A stretch of DNA of 64,000 nt from CAIWHR01 sp039931775 (lineage in GTDB: Bacteria > Pseudomonadota > Gammaproteobacteria > Burkholderiales > Casimicrobiaceae): the NCBI GenBank assembly GCA_039931775.1, contig JBDTRG010000169.1:25457-89456 (forward strand). Reading direction: 5' to 3'. The translations under genes were made by a program, and so were the position numbers. Positions 35,545 through 44,921 of the stretch are shown here, piece by piece (within the stretch, counting starts at the first letter, position 1; every line of letters starts with the position of its first letter). Below the pieces are notes generated by a model. The model was not told where the DNA came from and made no database searches. It worked only from the letters and a program-made list of their open reading frames with translations.

Positions 35545-37281
35545 CTACGTGTTGAGCTTGTCGAGCAGAGCGACGAGCCTCGCCGGATCGTCGACACGGC
35601 GCATTCGGTCGGCCACACCCTTCGCCGTCGTGAATTCGCTGGTGAGGACGCGTTGCTTGACGGACAACAGGTGCGCCGGGTGCATCGAGAAATTGCGAAG
35701 GCCCAAACCCAGCAACAGGCGCGTCAACTGCGGATCGCCGGCCATTTCGCCGCAGACGGCAATCGACACCCTGGCCTTGTTGGCGCTGGCGATGGCCATC
35801 GCGATGAGCTTCAGCACGGCCGGGTGCAGCGGATCATAAAGATGCGACACCGCGTCGTCCGAACGATCGACCGCGAGCGTGTACTGGATCAGGTCGTTGG
35901 TGCCGATCGACAGAAAGTCGAGCTTCGACAGGAACGCCGAAATCGCGAGCACCGCCGCCGGGATCTCGATCATGCCGCCGACTTGCACGCCCGAATCGAA
36001 CGGTATGCCCTGTTCGCGCAGCGTTTCCTTGGCCTGCGCGATCAACGCAAGCGTCTGGTCGATTTCACCGACCGAGGCGAGCATCGGGACCAGTATCTTC
36101 ACGCGGCCGTAGTGCGACGCCCGCAGGATCGCGCGGAGCTGGGTCAAGAAAAGGCGCGGCTCGGCCAGGCAGAAGCGCACGGCACGGAGGCCGAGCGCCG
36201 GATTCGGCGCGACGCGGGCGAGTCCATCGAGCCCCTCCTTGTGCTTGTCGGCGCCCAGATCGAACGTGCGGATCGTCACCGGCTTGCCGTCCATGCCGGC
36301 CGCCACGCTTCGATAGGCCTCGAACTGCTCGTCCTCCGACGGCAGCCCCTCGCGGTTGAGAAACAGGAACTCGCTGCGGAAGAGCCCGATGCCCATCGCG
36401 CCGTTGTCGAGCGCCTGCGCCAGATCGCCGGGCAGCTCGATGTTGGCCTCGAGGGCCACCGAGTGCCCGTCCAGCGTGGTCGCCGGCTTGGTCTTCAGCC
36501 GGCGCAACTTCGCGCGACCGAGCTCGAGTTCGCCCTGCTTCAGACGGTATTCGGCGAGGACGGACTTGTCGGGATTGACGATGACGACGTGGTTTGTCCC
36601 GTCGAGGATCAGGAGCTCGTTCTCGCGGATCAGCGCGCGCCCGTTGTGCGTCGCCGCCACGGCCGGCACCGCGAGACTTCGCGCGACGATGGCGGTGTGC
36701 GAGGTCACGCCGCCCAAATCGGTGATGAAACCCGCGTAGCGGTGCGTCTTGAACTGGATGACATCGGCCGGCGAGAGGTCGTGCGCGACGAGTATCGTGT
36801 GCTGTTCCGCGCCTGCGGGAACGAGCGCTCCCGGTTTGCCGAGCAGGCGCTTCAAGACCCGCTCGACGACCTGGACGACGTCGGCCTTGCGCTCGCGCAG
36901 GTACGAATCCTCGATATCCTCGAACTGCTCGACCAGCACGTTCATCTGCTGCGTCAGCGCCCATTCGGCGTTGCAGTGCTGCTCGGCGATGATCCGCTTC
37001 GGCGTCTCCGAGAGCGTCGGGTCCGCGAGGATCATCGCGTGGACGTCGAGAATCGCGCCGAATTCGGCGGGCGCGTCGCCGGCGGTCATCGAGCCATGCA
37101 ATCCCTCGAGCTCGCTGCGCACTTCCGCCAGCGCGTGCCCGAGGCGCGCGATCTCGCTGTCGACGCGGCTCGCGGGAATCGTGTAATGCGCGACTTCGAG
37201 CGTCGCGTGCGAGACGAGCTGCGCCCGGCCGATCGCGATTCCGCCCGAGACACCGATGCCATGCAAGGCGAAACTCGGCAC
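35545..37281 (-). CDS. ptsI: PTS enzyme I (phosphoenolpyruvate-protein phosphotransferase)
   Basis: A 578-residue enzyme I that takes phosphate from PEP and passes it to HPr. The phosphorylated histidine is H195 in GGVTSHTAIVAR, and the PEP-binding barrel contains FLFLNREGLPSEDEQ and FLSIGTNDLIQYTLA, as well as the C483-like segment VAVCGEMAGD. The length is normal. It forms an operon with ptsH and an EIIA gene, without any sugar permease, which points to a regulatory PTS. Confidence 0.95.
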   Translation of the reverse strand: MPSFALHGIGVSGGIAIGRAQLVSHATLEVAHYTIPASRVDSEIARLGHALAEVRSELEGLHGSMTAGDAPAEFGAILDVHAMILADPTLSETPKRIIAEQHCNAEWALTQQMNVLVEQFEDIEDSYLRERKADVVQVVERVLKRLLGKPGALVPAGAEQHTILVAHDLSPADVIQFKTHRYAGFITDLGGVTSHTAIVARSLAVPAVAATHNGRALIRENELLILDGTNHVVIVNPDKSVLAEYRLKQGELELGRAKLRRLKTKPATTLDGHSVALEANIELPGDLAQALDNGAMGIGLFRSEFLFLNREGLPSEDEQFEAYRSVAAGMDGKPVTIRTFDLGADKHKEGLDGLARVAPNPALGLRAVRFCLAEPRLFLTQLRAILRASHYGRVKILVPMLASVGEIDQTLALIAQAKETLREQGIPFDSGVQVGGMIEIPAAVLAISAFLSKLDFLSIGTNDLIQYTLAVDRSDDAVSHLYDPLHPAVLKLIAMAIASANKARVSIAVCGEMAGDPQLTRLLLGLGLRNFSMHPAHLLSVKQRVLTSEFTTAKGVADRMRRVDDPARLVALLDKLNT

Positions 37282-37284
37282 GCG

Positions 37285-37554
37285 TTATTGGCCCTCGCCG
37301 AAATAATCGTTGATGAGCGCTACGATCGCCTCCATCGCCTCGGCCTCATCCGGGCCGCTGGTCTCGAAGGTCACTTTCGCCCCCTTGCCCGCCGCGAGCA
37401 TCATCACGCCCATAATGCTCTTCGCGTTCACCTTGCGATTGTTGCGCGACATCACGATGTCACATTGGTACTTGGCCGCGAGCTGAGTGAGCTTGGCCGA
37501 GGCGCGCGCGTGCAGCCCGAGCTTGTTGACGATCTCAACCTCGCGTTGCGGCAT
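37285..37554 (-). CDS. ptsH: HPr phosphocarrier protein
   Basis: An 89-residue HPr. Active H15 lies in NKLGLHARASAK, and S46 lies in KSIMGVMML, the site used by HPr kinase/phosphatase. It relays phosphate between enzyme I and EIIA. Its 5' end overlaps the EIIA stop by 20 bases, and ptsI follows after three bases. Confidence 0.95.
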   Translation of the reverse strand: MPQREVEIVNKLGLHARASAKLTQLAAKYQCDIVMSRNNRKVNAKSIMGVMMLAAGKGAKVTFETSGPDEAEAMEAIVALINDYFGEGQ

Positions 37555-37948
37555 AGGTCGGGTCCGTCTCCATGTGCAGCACGCCCTCGCACCCGCCGGA
37601 GATCGCCTTCTTCACCATCGTCTCCATGCCCCGCCCGCGGTAGGTGATCGCGCGTACCAGCATCGGCAGGTTGACGCCGGCCACGCCCTCGACCCTGCCG
37701 GGCTTCAGGAGCTTGCCGACGAGATTGCACGGCGAGGCGCCGTAGATGTCGGAGAAGACCAGCACGCCCGCGCCGGTGTCGAGCTGGCCGACGAGCTCGC
37801 GCGCAGCGGGCAACAGCGTCAGAGGGTCGTCGGTCGCGGCGACCGACAGCACCTCGAACTGCGGGGGGCGGCTGCCGAGGACGTGCGTGACCGCGCGCGC
37901 GAGGCCTTCAGCCAGGCTGTCGTGCGCAATGATCAGGATGCCGATCAT
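37535..37948 (-). CDS. PTS EIIA of the mannose (ManX/PtsL) type
   Basis: A 137-residue EIIA-Man domain. H9 in MIGILIIAHDSLAEGL is the phosphorylation site, and VFSDIYGASPCNLV is the second conserved segment. In betaproteobacteria this protein usually stands alone with HPr and enzyme I and acts in regulation rather than sugar transport. The ATG at 37948 is chosen to match the family start; 28 codons upstream are not conserved. Confidence 0.9.
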   Translation of the reverse strand: MIGILIIAHDSLAEGLARAVTHVLGSRPPQFEVLSVAATDDPLTLLPAARELVGQLDTGAGVLVFSDIYGASPCNLVGKLLKPGRVEGVAGVNLPMLVRAITYRGRGMETMVKKAISGGCEGVLHMETDPTYAATRG

Positions 37949-38047
37949 CGAAGGTCCCATCGTGGCTCCGTCGCGGGCGTTTGCTGGGGCGGCGGCGCGG
38001 TCGAATTGGCCGACATCCATGGTAGCACGCACCCCCGTGGCCTTCCG

Positions 38048-38989
38048 TCAGGCCGACGCCTTCTCCAGCGCGGCCGCGAACATCGCGCCGACGTCGAAGC
38101 CGGATTGCTGCGTGATCTCGACGAAGCAGGTCGGGCTGGTCACGTTGACCTCGGTCAGCGCGTCACCGATGACGTCGAGGCCGACAACGAGCAGGCCCTC
38201 CGCCCACAGCTTCGGGCCTAGCGCGACGGCGATCTCGCGGTCGCGGGCGGTGAGCGGCTGCGCGACGCCGCGGCCACCCGCCGCGAGGTTCCCGCGGGTC
38301 TCGCCCTCCTTGGGAATGCGCGCCAGCGCATAGGGAACGGCCTCGCCGGCGATCAGGATCACGCGCTTGTCGCCGGCAACGATCTCCGGGATGAAGCGCT
38401 GCGCCATCACCGTTCGCGCGCCGCGCTCTCCGACGGTCTCGATGATCACGTTGCGGTTCGGATCGTCCGCGCGGACGCGAAACACCGACGTCCCGCCCAT
38501 GCCGTCGAGCGGCTTCACGATCGTGTCGCGATGAAGGTCGATGAAGGCGCCGACCCGCTCGGCGTCGCGCGTGACCAGCGTCGGCGCGATGTACTCCGGG
38601 AAGCGCGCGATCGCCAACTTCTCGTTGTGATCGCGGATCGCCCGCGGCCGGTTGTAGACCCGCGCCCCCTCGCTCTCCGCGACTTCGAGCAGGTACGTCG
38701 AATACACGTACTCCATGTCGAATGGAGGGTCCTTGCGCATGATCACCGCCGCGAATTCGCGCAGTGCGCGCACCTCGGGCTCGCCGGCCACATACCAATC
38801 GTGATCGTCCGGAACAAGTATCAGCGGGACAACTCGCGCGCGGGTGCCGCCCGCATCCCAGAAGATATCGGCCTGCTCCAGCGCGAAAATGGCGTGGCCG
38901 CGCGCGGCGAGCGCACGCATCATCGCAATGCTCGAATCCTTGTAGGCCTTGAGCGTGGGCAGCGGATCGACGATGAACGCGTAGTCCAT
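38048..38989 (-). CDS. gshB: Glutathione synthetase
   Basis: A 313-residue ATP-grasp ligase joining gamma-glutamylcysteine and glycine. The N terminus MDYAFIVDPLPTLKAYKDSS is the proteobacterial GshB signature, with IVKPLDGMGGTSVFRV (glycine-rich ATP loop) and EVNVTSPTCFVEI near the end. It is in the neighbourhood usual for betaproteobacteria, next to the PTS relay genes. It supplies glutathione for the GST proteins at the other end of the window. Confidence 0.95.
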   Translation of the reverse strand: MDYAFIVDPLPTLKAYKDSSIAMMRALAARGHAIFALEQADIFWDAGGTRARVVPLILVPDDHDWYVAGEPEVRALREFAAVIMRKDPPFDMEYVYSTYLLEVAESEGARVYNRPRAIRDHNEKLAIARFPEYIAPTLVTRDAERVGAFIDLHRDTIVKPLDGMGGTSVFRVRADDPNRNVIIETVGERGARTVMAQRFIPEIVAGDKRVILIAGEAVPYALARIPKEGETRGNLAAGGRGVAQPLTARDREIAVALGPKLWAEGLLVVGLDVIGDALTEVNVTSPTCFVEITQQSGFDVGAMFAAALEKASA

Positions 38990-39116
38990 GGGCAGGGCAA
39001 AGAGCGGGTGGGGTCGCCATGCTACCGCATCCCTCCCCCGGCGAGGTCGGCCGTCGAGGCGTCGTCCGTCGGACTCGCGGCAGCCGGGGCTTGCGGACCG
39101 GATATCCCGGCGGGCC

Positions 39117-39959
39117 TCAGATCTCGAACGTCGCGCCTTCCATCCCGGGTGTGACCCGGTAGGCGGGCTTCGCGTCCTCGATCGCGGCCGCCATCAGAGC
39201 GTCGAGGTCGGCGTCGGTATGTCCGGGATCGTGATGAAACGGCACCAGTTGCCGCACTTCGGACAGCGTCCCGAAGTCCAGCGTCTGCCTGAGCGAGCTG
39301 TGGCCCCAGCCGACCTTTCCCAGATACTCGTGGGAGTTGTATTGGCTGTCGTGTATCAGCAGATCCGCGCCGGCGGCCAGCACCCCTCCAGACGTCCATT
39401 CACGGGGCAGCGACGGGAACTTCGACACGCCGAGCGCCGGTTCGTGATCCGGCAGGTACGTCAACACCCCTCCCCGCGGATCGCAAACCCGGTACCCGAC
39501 CGTCGGCCCGGGGTGGCAAACGAGCGACGACGAAACGCGGAACTCGCCGATGTCGATATCGCCGCAGGGCACCTCGTGCAGTGTAATCGCGGACGGCAGC
39601 TCGCGGAGGCTGACCGGGAAAAGCGGTGGCGACAGGTAGCGCATCAGCCGCTCGCGCAGCGTCAGCTTGCTGCCAACGGGGCCCCAGATGCGCACCGCGA
39701 CATCGGAACGGTAAAGCGGGGCGAAGAATCCGAGGCCCTGGATATGGTCCATGTGCAGGTGCGTCAGCATGATGTCGACGCGCCGCACGCTCCTGTCGAG
39801 GGTCGCCGCCAGGCGGCGGATCCCCGTCCCGGCGTCCAGCACCAGGACCGTGCCTTCGCGCCCCCGCACGCCGACGCAGGACGTGTTGCCGCCGTAGCGC
39901 GCAGTCTCTGGTCCGGGCGTGGCGAGCGAGCCGCGCGTGCCCCACAACGTGACCTGCAA
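39117..39959 (-). CDS. MBL-fold metallohydrolase (PhnP/RNase Z-like)
   Basis: A 280-residue metallo-beta-lactamase-fold protein. The metal motif H67-L-H69-M-D71-H72 is intact, and further ligands are likely in VCHPGPTVGYR, LIHDSQY and FHHDPGHTD. The opening VTLWGTRGSLATPGP with YGGNTSCV is typical of a subgroup near RNase Z and PhnP that is often paired with sensory domains. The substrate is unknown. Its start is one base from the end of the PAS gene, so the two form a unit. Confidence 0.87.
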   Translation of the reverse strand: MQVTLWGTRGSLATPGPETARYGGNTSCVGVRGREGTVLVLDAGTGIRRLAATLDRSVRRVDIMLTHLHMDHIQGLGFFAPLYRSDVAVRIWGPVGSKLTLRERLMRYLSPPLFPVSLRELPSAITLHEVPCGDIDIGEFRVSSSLVCHPGPTVGYRVCDPRGGVLTYLPDHEPALGVSKFPSLPREWTSGGVLAAGADLLIHDSQYNSHEYLGKVGWGHSSLRQTLDFGTLSEVRQLVPFHHDPGHTDADLDALMAAAIEDAKPAYRVTPGMEGATFEI

Positions 39960-39960
39960 C

Positions 39961-40350
39961 TCAGATCTCCCAGAAGATGCTCATCGCGCCGAGCAGTACG
40001 TCCCTCTCGCCGATCAGCGGGAACGCGGTGACGTGCAGATGCCGCCACTCGCCGTCCGCGCGCCGCGTCCACATCGTTTGGGAGACAGGCTGACGCTGCA
40101 AGAGCACCCGCATCATCGGCCGATCGTCGGGAGGGAGCGGATTGCGGTCGTCGTCGACCGCCGCGATGCGCGCGGTCCACTCGGCCGCGGACATCTCGCC
40201 GGTCTCGTCGAAGCGCTGATTGAAGATCGCTTCGGCGGGCTCGTTGTAGTAGATGAGCGCACCCTCCGCGTCGACCAGCAGGATGGGTGTGGCAATGCCG
40301 CTCGCGAGCTGCCTCGCCAGGATGATCTGAATGGATTTTTCAGTCGCCAT
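39961..40350 (-). CDS. Single PAS-domain protein
   Basis: A 129-residue stand-alone PAS domain. PILLVDAEGALIYYNEPAEAIF is the typical start, and WRHLHVTAFPLIG with LGAMSIFWEI is the last strand pair. It has no output domain. It probably binds a ligand or another protein and may signal to the MBL hydrolase encoded immediately downstream. Confidence 0.82.
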   Translation of the reverse strand: MATEKSIQIILARQLASGIATPILLVDAEGALIYYNEPAEAIFNQRFDETGEMSAAEWTARIAAVDDDRNPLPPDDRPMMRVLLQRQPVSQTMWTRRADGEWRHLHVTAFPLIGERDVLLGAMSIFWEI

Positions 40351-40398
40351 CGATCCGCCCCCTCCCGGCGGCGCTGTCGACGCGCCGGACCCGCCAGC

Positions 40399-41622
40399 CT
40401 ACACCTTTCCGTCGTCGTCCCTCCCCGAATGAAGCCGGTCGGCGCGCGCCAGGTCCGGAAAGAACCGCATCCACAGCAGGACCACGGCAAGCGTGCCGAG
40501 GCCGCCCAGCACGACCGAAGGAACGACGCCGAACCAGGCGGCGGTCAGCCCCGACTCGAATTCGCCGAGCTGATTCGACGAGCCGATGAACACCGAATTG
40601 ACCGCGCTCACCCGCCCGCGCATTTCGTCGGGCGTCTGAAGTTGCACGAGCGACGTGCGGATCACCACGCTCACCATGTCGGATGCGCCAAGCAGCACGA
40701 GCGTTGCGATCGACAGTGGAAGCGACGACGAAAGCGCGAAGACGACCGTGGCGCAACCGAAAACCGCGACCGCCGCGAACATCGTGCGCCCGACGCGCCG
40801 CTGCAGCGGATGCCGCGCCAGATAGAGCGACATGACCAACGCGCCGATCGCCGGCGACGCGCGCAGCAGGCCGAGACCGCTCGGGCCAACGTGCAGGATG
40901 TCCTTCGCATAGATCGGCAGAAGCGCCGTCGCGCCTCCGAGCAGCACGGCAAAGAGGTCGAGCGAGATCGCGCCGAAAACCACGGGCTTTGCGCGAATGA
41001 AGCGGACTCCGGCGAACAGCGATTCGAGGCTCACGGGTTCGCGTTTGCGCAATGCACGGCCGCCCTCGATGCGCGCGACGAAAACGGCGCAGAGCAGGTA
41101 GAGGGCGCCGCACGTGCCGTACGCGACGGCGGGGCTCACCGCGTAGAGGAGACCGCCGAGCGCCGGACCGCCGATAGTCGCCGCCTGGTTGGCCGACGCG
41201 GAGCCGGCGATGGCGCGGGGTAGCATCGCTTCGGGAACGATCCCGGGAAGCAACGCCGCCATCGTCGGCATTTCGAACGCGCGCGCGGCGCCGAACACGA
41301 AGATCACGGCGAAGATCGCGATGCGCGGCAACCCGCCGTAATAGCTGCCGAGTGCGAGCACCAGCGCCGTGGCGAGCTTGACGATCTGGCAGGTGACGAT
41401 GATCGCTTTTCGATCGTACCGATCGGCCGCGTGCCCAGTCACGAGCGCCAGCAGCAGCATCGGCAGGAATTGAGCGAGCCCGACTAGACCGAGGTCGAAC
41501 GCGCTCCCCGTGAGCTCGTAGACCTGCCAGCCGATCGCGACCGACTGCATCTGGAATCCGACCGTCGCCAGCACCCGCCCGGTCCAGTAGAGGGCGAACG
41601 GTCGGTGCGCGAGGATCGACAA
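40399..41622 (-). CDS. MFS transporter, EntS-like (MFS_3)
   Basis: A 407-residue transporter with 12 predicted helices. It starts LAHRPFALYWTGRVLATVG, and the loop between helices 2 and 3 is VTGHAADRYDRKAIIV, the classic MFS motif A variant. The relatives are proton-driven exporters of the EntS (enterobactin) group. The substrate is unknown. It lies 15 bases downstream of the PP2C gene, and they may be co-transcribed. Confidence 0.86.
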   Translation of the reverse strand: MSILAHRPFALYWTGRVLATVGFQMQSVAIGWQVYELTGSAFDLGLVGLAQFLPMLLLALVTGHAADRYDRKAIIVTCQIVKLATALVLALGSYYGGLPRIAIFAVIFVFGAARAFEMPTMAALLPGIVPEAMLPRAIAGSASANQAATIGGPALGGLLYAVSPAVAYGTCGALYLLCAVFVARIEGGRALRKREPVSLESLFAGVRFIRAKPVVFGAISLDLFAVLLGGATALLPIYAKDILHVGPSGLGLLRASPAIGALVMSLYLARHPLQRRVGRTMFAAVAVFGCATVVFALSSSLPLSIATLVLLGASDMVSVVIRTSLVQLQTPDEMRGRVSAVNSVFIGSSNQLGEFESGLTAAWFGVVPSVVLGGLGTLAVVLLWMRFFPDLARADRLHSGRDDDGKV

Positions 41623-41637
41623 GGCAGCGCGGGCGGA

Positions 41638-42630
41638 TCAGAGATGAACGATGACGACGGTACGGTCGTCCGTACGGATGCGTCCCGCCGTGCCCTTCAC
41701 CGAAGGATAGGCATCGATCTTTTCCGGGTCGGCGCGTTCGACTTCGGCGAACGAAGCTTCCCACGCTTCGAGCTCCGGTGTGGCTCCCGGTTTGAAATAC
41801 CCGTCGGAGAAAAGTTCGATTGTCCGCAACGATTCGCGCGGCCGGTCGAAGACGCTCACGAGAGGCATCGGTACGTCGAAGCCGTCGATTACCGCGTAGC
41901 TCAAGGAGCCCGCCGCGTTGTTCTGGAAACGGGTCTGCCCACTGATGCCGCGATCGAGGAGACTCCGAAGGTCGGCGACCGGCGCCCGCGGAAAACGTGC
42001 CCGGCAGCGCGCGAGGCTCGCGTCGAAGAGTTCGGTGAGCCTCGCTGCGTCGAGCCAGGGTTGCATGTCCGGATGGAGGTCGCGGGCACCGTAGAAGCTG
42101 CAGACGCGGCCCACGCGCCGTTGCGCCGCGAGGTCTCCGCCGGCCCCGGCGACGATTCGGTACGCCTCCTGCCGCAGCGCCGCGGTCACGAGATCGAGCC
42201 CGGAATCGACGACGACGACCTCCGACCCGTTGAGGCGCAGGCCGCTGTCGCCGATCAGGATGAAGCGAAACGCCGCGCCGAGGTCGATGGCGACGGTCAG
42301 TGTCGCTCCGAAGCGGCGCGCGGAATCGGCGCGGCACTCGTCCAGGACACCGTGCCTTGAATAGGTGGCACGCAGCGCCGCCGAAGCGCGATCGATCAGC
42401 GCTTGCGGGCGTCCACGAGCTTCGACCGCGTCGGCGACAAAGGCTGCCGCCGCTTGCTGCACGACCCCGCTCGCCAGCCGGCCCGTCCGCATGCCGTCCA
42501 CGACGCGGCCCGAAATGTCGGTAACGCCGTCGATCACCCCATAGCCGCGGCCCGGCAGGATCAGGAACGCGTCTTCATTCGCCCCGGGCTCGTCGAGGTT
42601 CTTGCCTTCGCTGAATGCTTCGATCCGCAT
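41638..42630 (-). CDS. PP2C-family protein phosphatase
   Basis: A 330-residue serine/threonine phosphatase of the PPM/PP2C fold. The metal ligands are D20 (EDAF), D34-G35 (GVIDGVTD), the GDSGLRL strand at D128, FSDGYF and the C-terminal TDDRTVVIV, where the Asp pair ends the domain. Between motifs 6 and 9 it has an insertion of about 60 residues (GARDLHPDMQPWLDAARL). No kinase is near, so its target cannot be inferred. Confidence 0.85.
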   Translation of the reverse strand: MRIEAFSEGKNLDEPGANEDAFLILPGRGYGVIDGVTDISGRVVDGMRTGRLASGVVQQAAAAFVADAVEARGRPQALIDRASAALRATYSRHGVLDECRADSARRFGATLTVAIDLGAAFRFILIGDSGLRLNGSEVVVVDSGLDLVTAALRQEAYRIVAGAGGDLAAQRRVGRVCSFYGARDLHPDMQPWLDAARLTELFDASLARCRARFPRAPVADLRSLLDRGISGQTRFQNNAAGSLSYAVIDGFDVPMPLVSVFDRPRESLRTIELFSDGYFKPGATPELEAWEASFAEVERADPEKIDAYPSVKGTAGRIRTDDRTVVIVHL

Positions 42631-42647
42631 GGTCCGGTCGTGGTTGT

Positions 42648-42662
42648 ATGCCCGTCGGGCAT
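42648..42662. promoter_or_regulatory. Palindrome between divergent PP2C and ABC transporter genes
   Basis: ATGCCCGTCGGGCAT is a perfect seven-pair palindrome around one base, followed by GTTATATC. It lies 17 bases upstream of the PP2C start and about 70 bases upstream of the binding-protein start, a good place for an operator. No regulator is assigned. Confidence 0.4.
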
Positions 42663-42733
42663 GTTATATCGTGGCGAAGCCCGCCGCGATAGCGGCAACG
42701 ATCGCATTCCGGCATAGCCAAAGGGGAGACGAG

Positions 42734-43726
42734 ATGACGAAGATCCGGTGGTCGATGGCGGTCCTGTGCGCGGCATTTGCCGTTACGCTGGCCGCACCCT
42801 CAAGCGCACAGCAGCAGCGCGTCAGTATCTACACCGCGCACACGGCGAATATCGTCGAGCGCCTGATTCCCGAGTTCGAAAAGGCGACGGGCATCAAGGC
42901 CGACGTCGTGAAAGCGGGTTCCGGCGACATCATCAACCGCGTGCGCGCCGAATCGGCAAACCCGAAGGCCGACGTGATCTGGAGCATCGGCGCCGAGCTC
43001 CTCGAAGCGAACACCGATCTGCTGCAGGCCTACACGCCGAAGGAAGCGGACATGATCGCCGACGCATTCAAGACGACGGGGCCCTGGCTGCCGTACACCG
43101 GGATCCTCAATGTCTTCGTCGTCAACACGAAGAAGCTGAAGCCCGAGGAATACCCGAAGACATGGACGGATCTCGCGCAGCCGCGCTTCAAGAATCTGGT
43201 CTCCATGGCCGACGCAGAGAAGTCCGGATCGGCGTATATGCAGCTCAACACCTTCCTGACGATCTACACCGACAAGCAGGCGGGATGGGACAAGTTCAAG
43301 GAGGTGTTCAAGAATCTCAACGTGTCGGCGAGCTCGGGCGCGGTGCCGCGCTTCGTCAACGATGGCGAGGCCGTCGTCGGTATCACGCTCGAGGACAACG
43401 CCTACCTCTATCTCAAGGGCGGCGGACCGGTGGCGATCGTCTACCCGGAGGACGGAACTTCGGTGATCGCCGACGGCATGGCGCTGGTGAAGGGCGCGCC
43501 GAACGCGGCCGCGGGCAAGGCGTTCATCGATTGGGCGCTCTCTGCGGCGACGCAGAACATGGCCGTCCAGGAACTCGGCCGGCGCCCGATCCGCAAGGAC
43601 GCGAAGCCGCTTGCCGCGCTGAAGCCGCTCGATCAGATCAAGCTCGTCAAGTACGACATCAAGAATGCGGCCGACAAACGCAAGGAGTACATGGACAAGT
43701 GGCAGGCGCTTGTCCAGTCCCGCTGA
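42734..43726 (+). CDS. ABC transporter substrate-binding protein (Fe3+/2-aminoethylphosphonate type)
   Basis: A 330-residue periplasmic binding protein with a signal peptide cleaved near APSSAQ. The fold family is that of FbpA/AfuA and PhnS: YTAHTANIVERLIPEFEKAT, KADVIWSIGAE and VAIVYPEDGTSVIADG. The adjacent tyrosine pair that binds ferric iron in FbpA is not evident, so a ferric substrate is doubtful; the VYPEDGTS loop is closer to phosphonate or polyamine-like binders. It is followed by its ATPase after 90 bases. Confidence 0.87.
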   Translation: MTKIRWSMAVLCAAFAVTLAAPSSAQQQRVSIYTAHTANIVERLIPEFEKATGIKADVVKAGSGDIINRVRAESANPKADVIWSIGAELLEANTDLLQAYTPKEADMIADAFKTTGPWLPYTGILNVFVVNTKKLKPEEYPKTWTDLAQPRFKNLVSMADAEKSGSAYMQLNTFLTIYTDKQAGWDKFKEVFKNLNVSASSGAVPRFVNDGEAVVGITLEDNAYLYLKGGGPVAIVYPEDGTSVIADGMALVKGAPNAAAGKAFIDWALSAATQNMAVQELGRRPIRKDAKPLAALKPLDQIKLVKYDIKNAADKRKEYMDKWQALVQSR

Positions 43727-43816
43727 GATCCCACTGCAAGCGTTGGGCGGCGACACCGGCGGCGCACGGCCGCCGGCGGCCTCCGCGATTCGCCTGATTC
43801 CGCCCGCGAGAGTGCC

Positions 43817-44905
43817 TTGGCGCGCGTAGAGATAAGGCAGATCTGCAAACGCTATCCCGGCGTCACGGCGCTCGACAGCGTCGAGCTCGCCGTCGAATCG
43901 GGTGAGTTCTTCACGCTGCTGGGGCCTTCGGGCTGCGGCAAGACCACCCTGCTGCGCACCATCGCCGGTTTCAACCAGCACGACAGCGGCGAGATCCTGG
44001 TCGACGGAACGCGAATCGACAACGTGCCCGCGCACCTGCGCAACATCGGCATGGTGTACCAGGACTACGCGATCTTTCCGCACAAGAGCGTGGCCGACAA
44101 CGTCGCGTTCGGCCTCGTGACGCGACGGCGACCTCGTGCCGAGATCGACCAGCGGGTCACGCGGGCGTTGGCGCTCGTGCAGCTCCACGGTCTCGCGGCG
44201 CGCATGCCGCATGAACTCTCCGGCGGGCAGCAGCAGCGCGTGGCGCTCGCCCGTGCGATGGTCATCAATCCGCAGATCCTGCTGATGGACGAGCCGCTGT
44301 CCAACCTCGACGCAAAGCTTCGGCTCGAATTGCGCGACGACATCCGCGACTTGCAGCGCTCGCTCGGCATCACGACGATCTACGTGACGCACGATCAGGA
44401 GGAGGCGCTCGTCATCTCGGATCGCATCTGCATCATGCAGGGCGGCCGCGTGCATCAGGTCGCCAATCCGCACGAGGTCTACGGCCGTCCCGCAACGCTT
44501 TTCGTCGCATCTTTCGTCGGGTCGATGAACGTGTTCGCGAGTGTCGACGTCGGACCGGATGGAGCGATCCGAATCGGTTCATCTGCGCGGACGCTACCGG
44601 TGCTTGCCGGACGATCGAAGGTAACTCTCGCGGTGCGGCCGGAGGATGTGGTGCTTTCCGTTGCCCCTCCCGAGGCGCGTGACGCAATTTCCATCGACTG
44701 CACGGTGGACAAGGTGACGTATGCCGGACGCGAGGCTTTCTACCGATTGAGCGGTGGTGGCGGGCCGAGGATCCTCGCGCACGTCTACCGGCCGGAACCG
44801 GCGCCGCTCGCGAACGTTGGCGAGCGGCTCCACGCCGCGTTCCCGCTGGCGCGATTGCACGCGTTCGATACCGAAGGCGGCCGGCGCATCGAGCTTCGTC
44901 CGTGA
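43817..44905 (+). CDS. ABC transporter ATP-binding protein (FbpC/PotA type)
   Basis: A 362-residue importer ATPase. Walker A is GPSGCGKTT, the signature LSGGQQQRVALARA, Walker B ILLMDEPLSNLD, and the switch His lies in THDQEEA. A C-terminal TOBE domain (from about 250) has VTLAVRPEDVVLS. It energises a two-domain permease of the FbpB type, none of which is adjacent; one lies at 61695. The start is TTG 43817 (MARVEIRQICKRY). Confidence 0.9.
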   Translation: MARVEIRQICKRYPGVTALDSVELAVESGEFFTLLGPSGCGKTTLLRTIAGFNQHDSGEILVDGTRIDNVPAHLRNIGMVYQDYAIFPHKSVADNVAFGLVTRRRPRAEIDQRVTRALALVQLHGLAARMPHELSGGQQQRVALARAMVINPQILLMDEPLSNLDAKLRLELRDDIRDLQRSLGITTIYVTHDQEEALVISDRICIMQGGRVHQVANPHEVYGRPATLFVASFVGSMNVFASVDVGPDGAIRIGSSARTLPVLAGRSKVTLAVRPEDVVLSVAPPEARDAISIDCTVDKVTYAGREAFYRLSGGGGPRILAHVYRPEPAPLANVGERLHAAFPLARLHAFDTEGGRRIELRP

Positions 44906-44921
44906 TGTCGCAGCGAGGCGC

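Noticed and set aside
40340..42337. A 665-codon minus-strand frame across the MFS and PP2C genes
   Set aside because: It overlaps two complete genes in another frame and its product is an Arg-rich shadow without motifs.
42800..44473. A 557-codon minus-strand frame opposite the ABC binding protein and ATPase
   Set aside because: It is antisense to two clear plus-strand genes with intact motifs.
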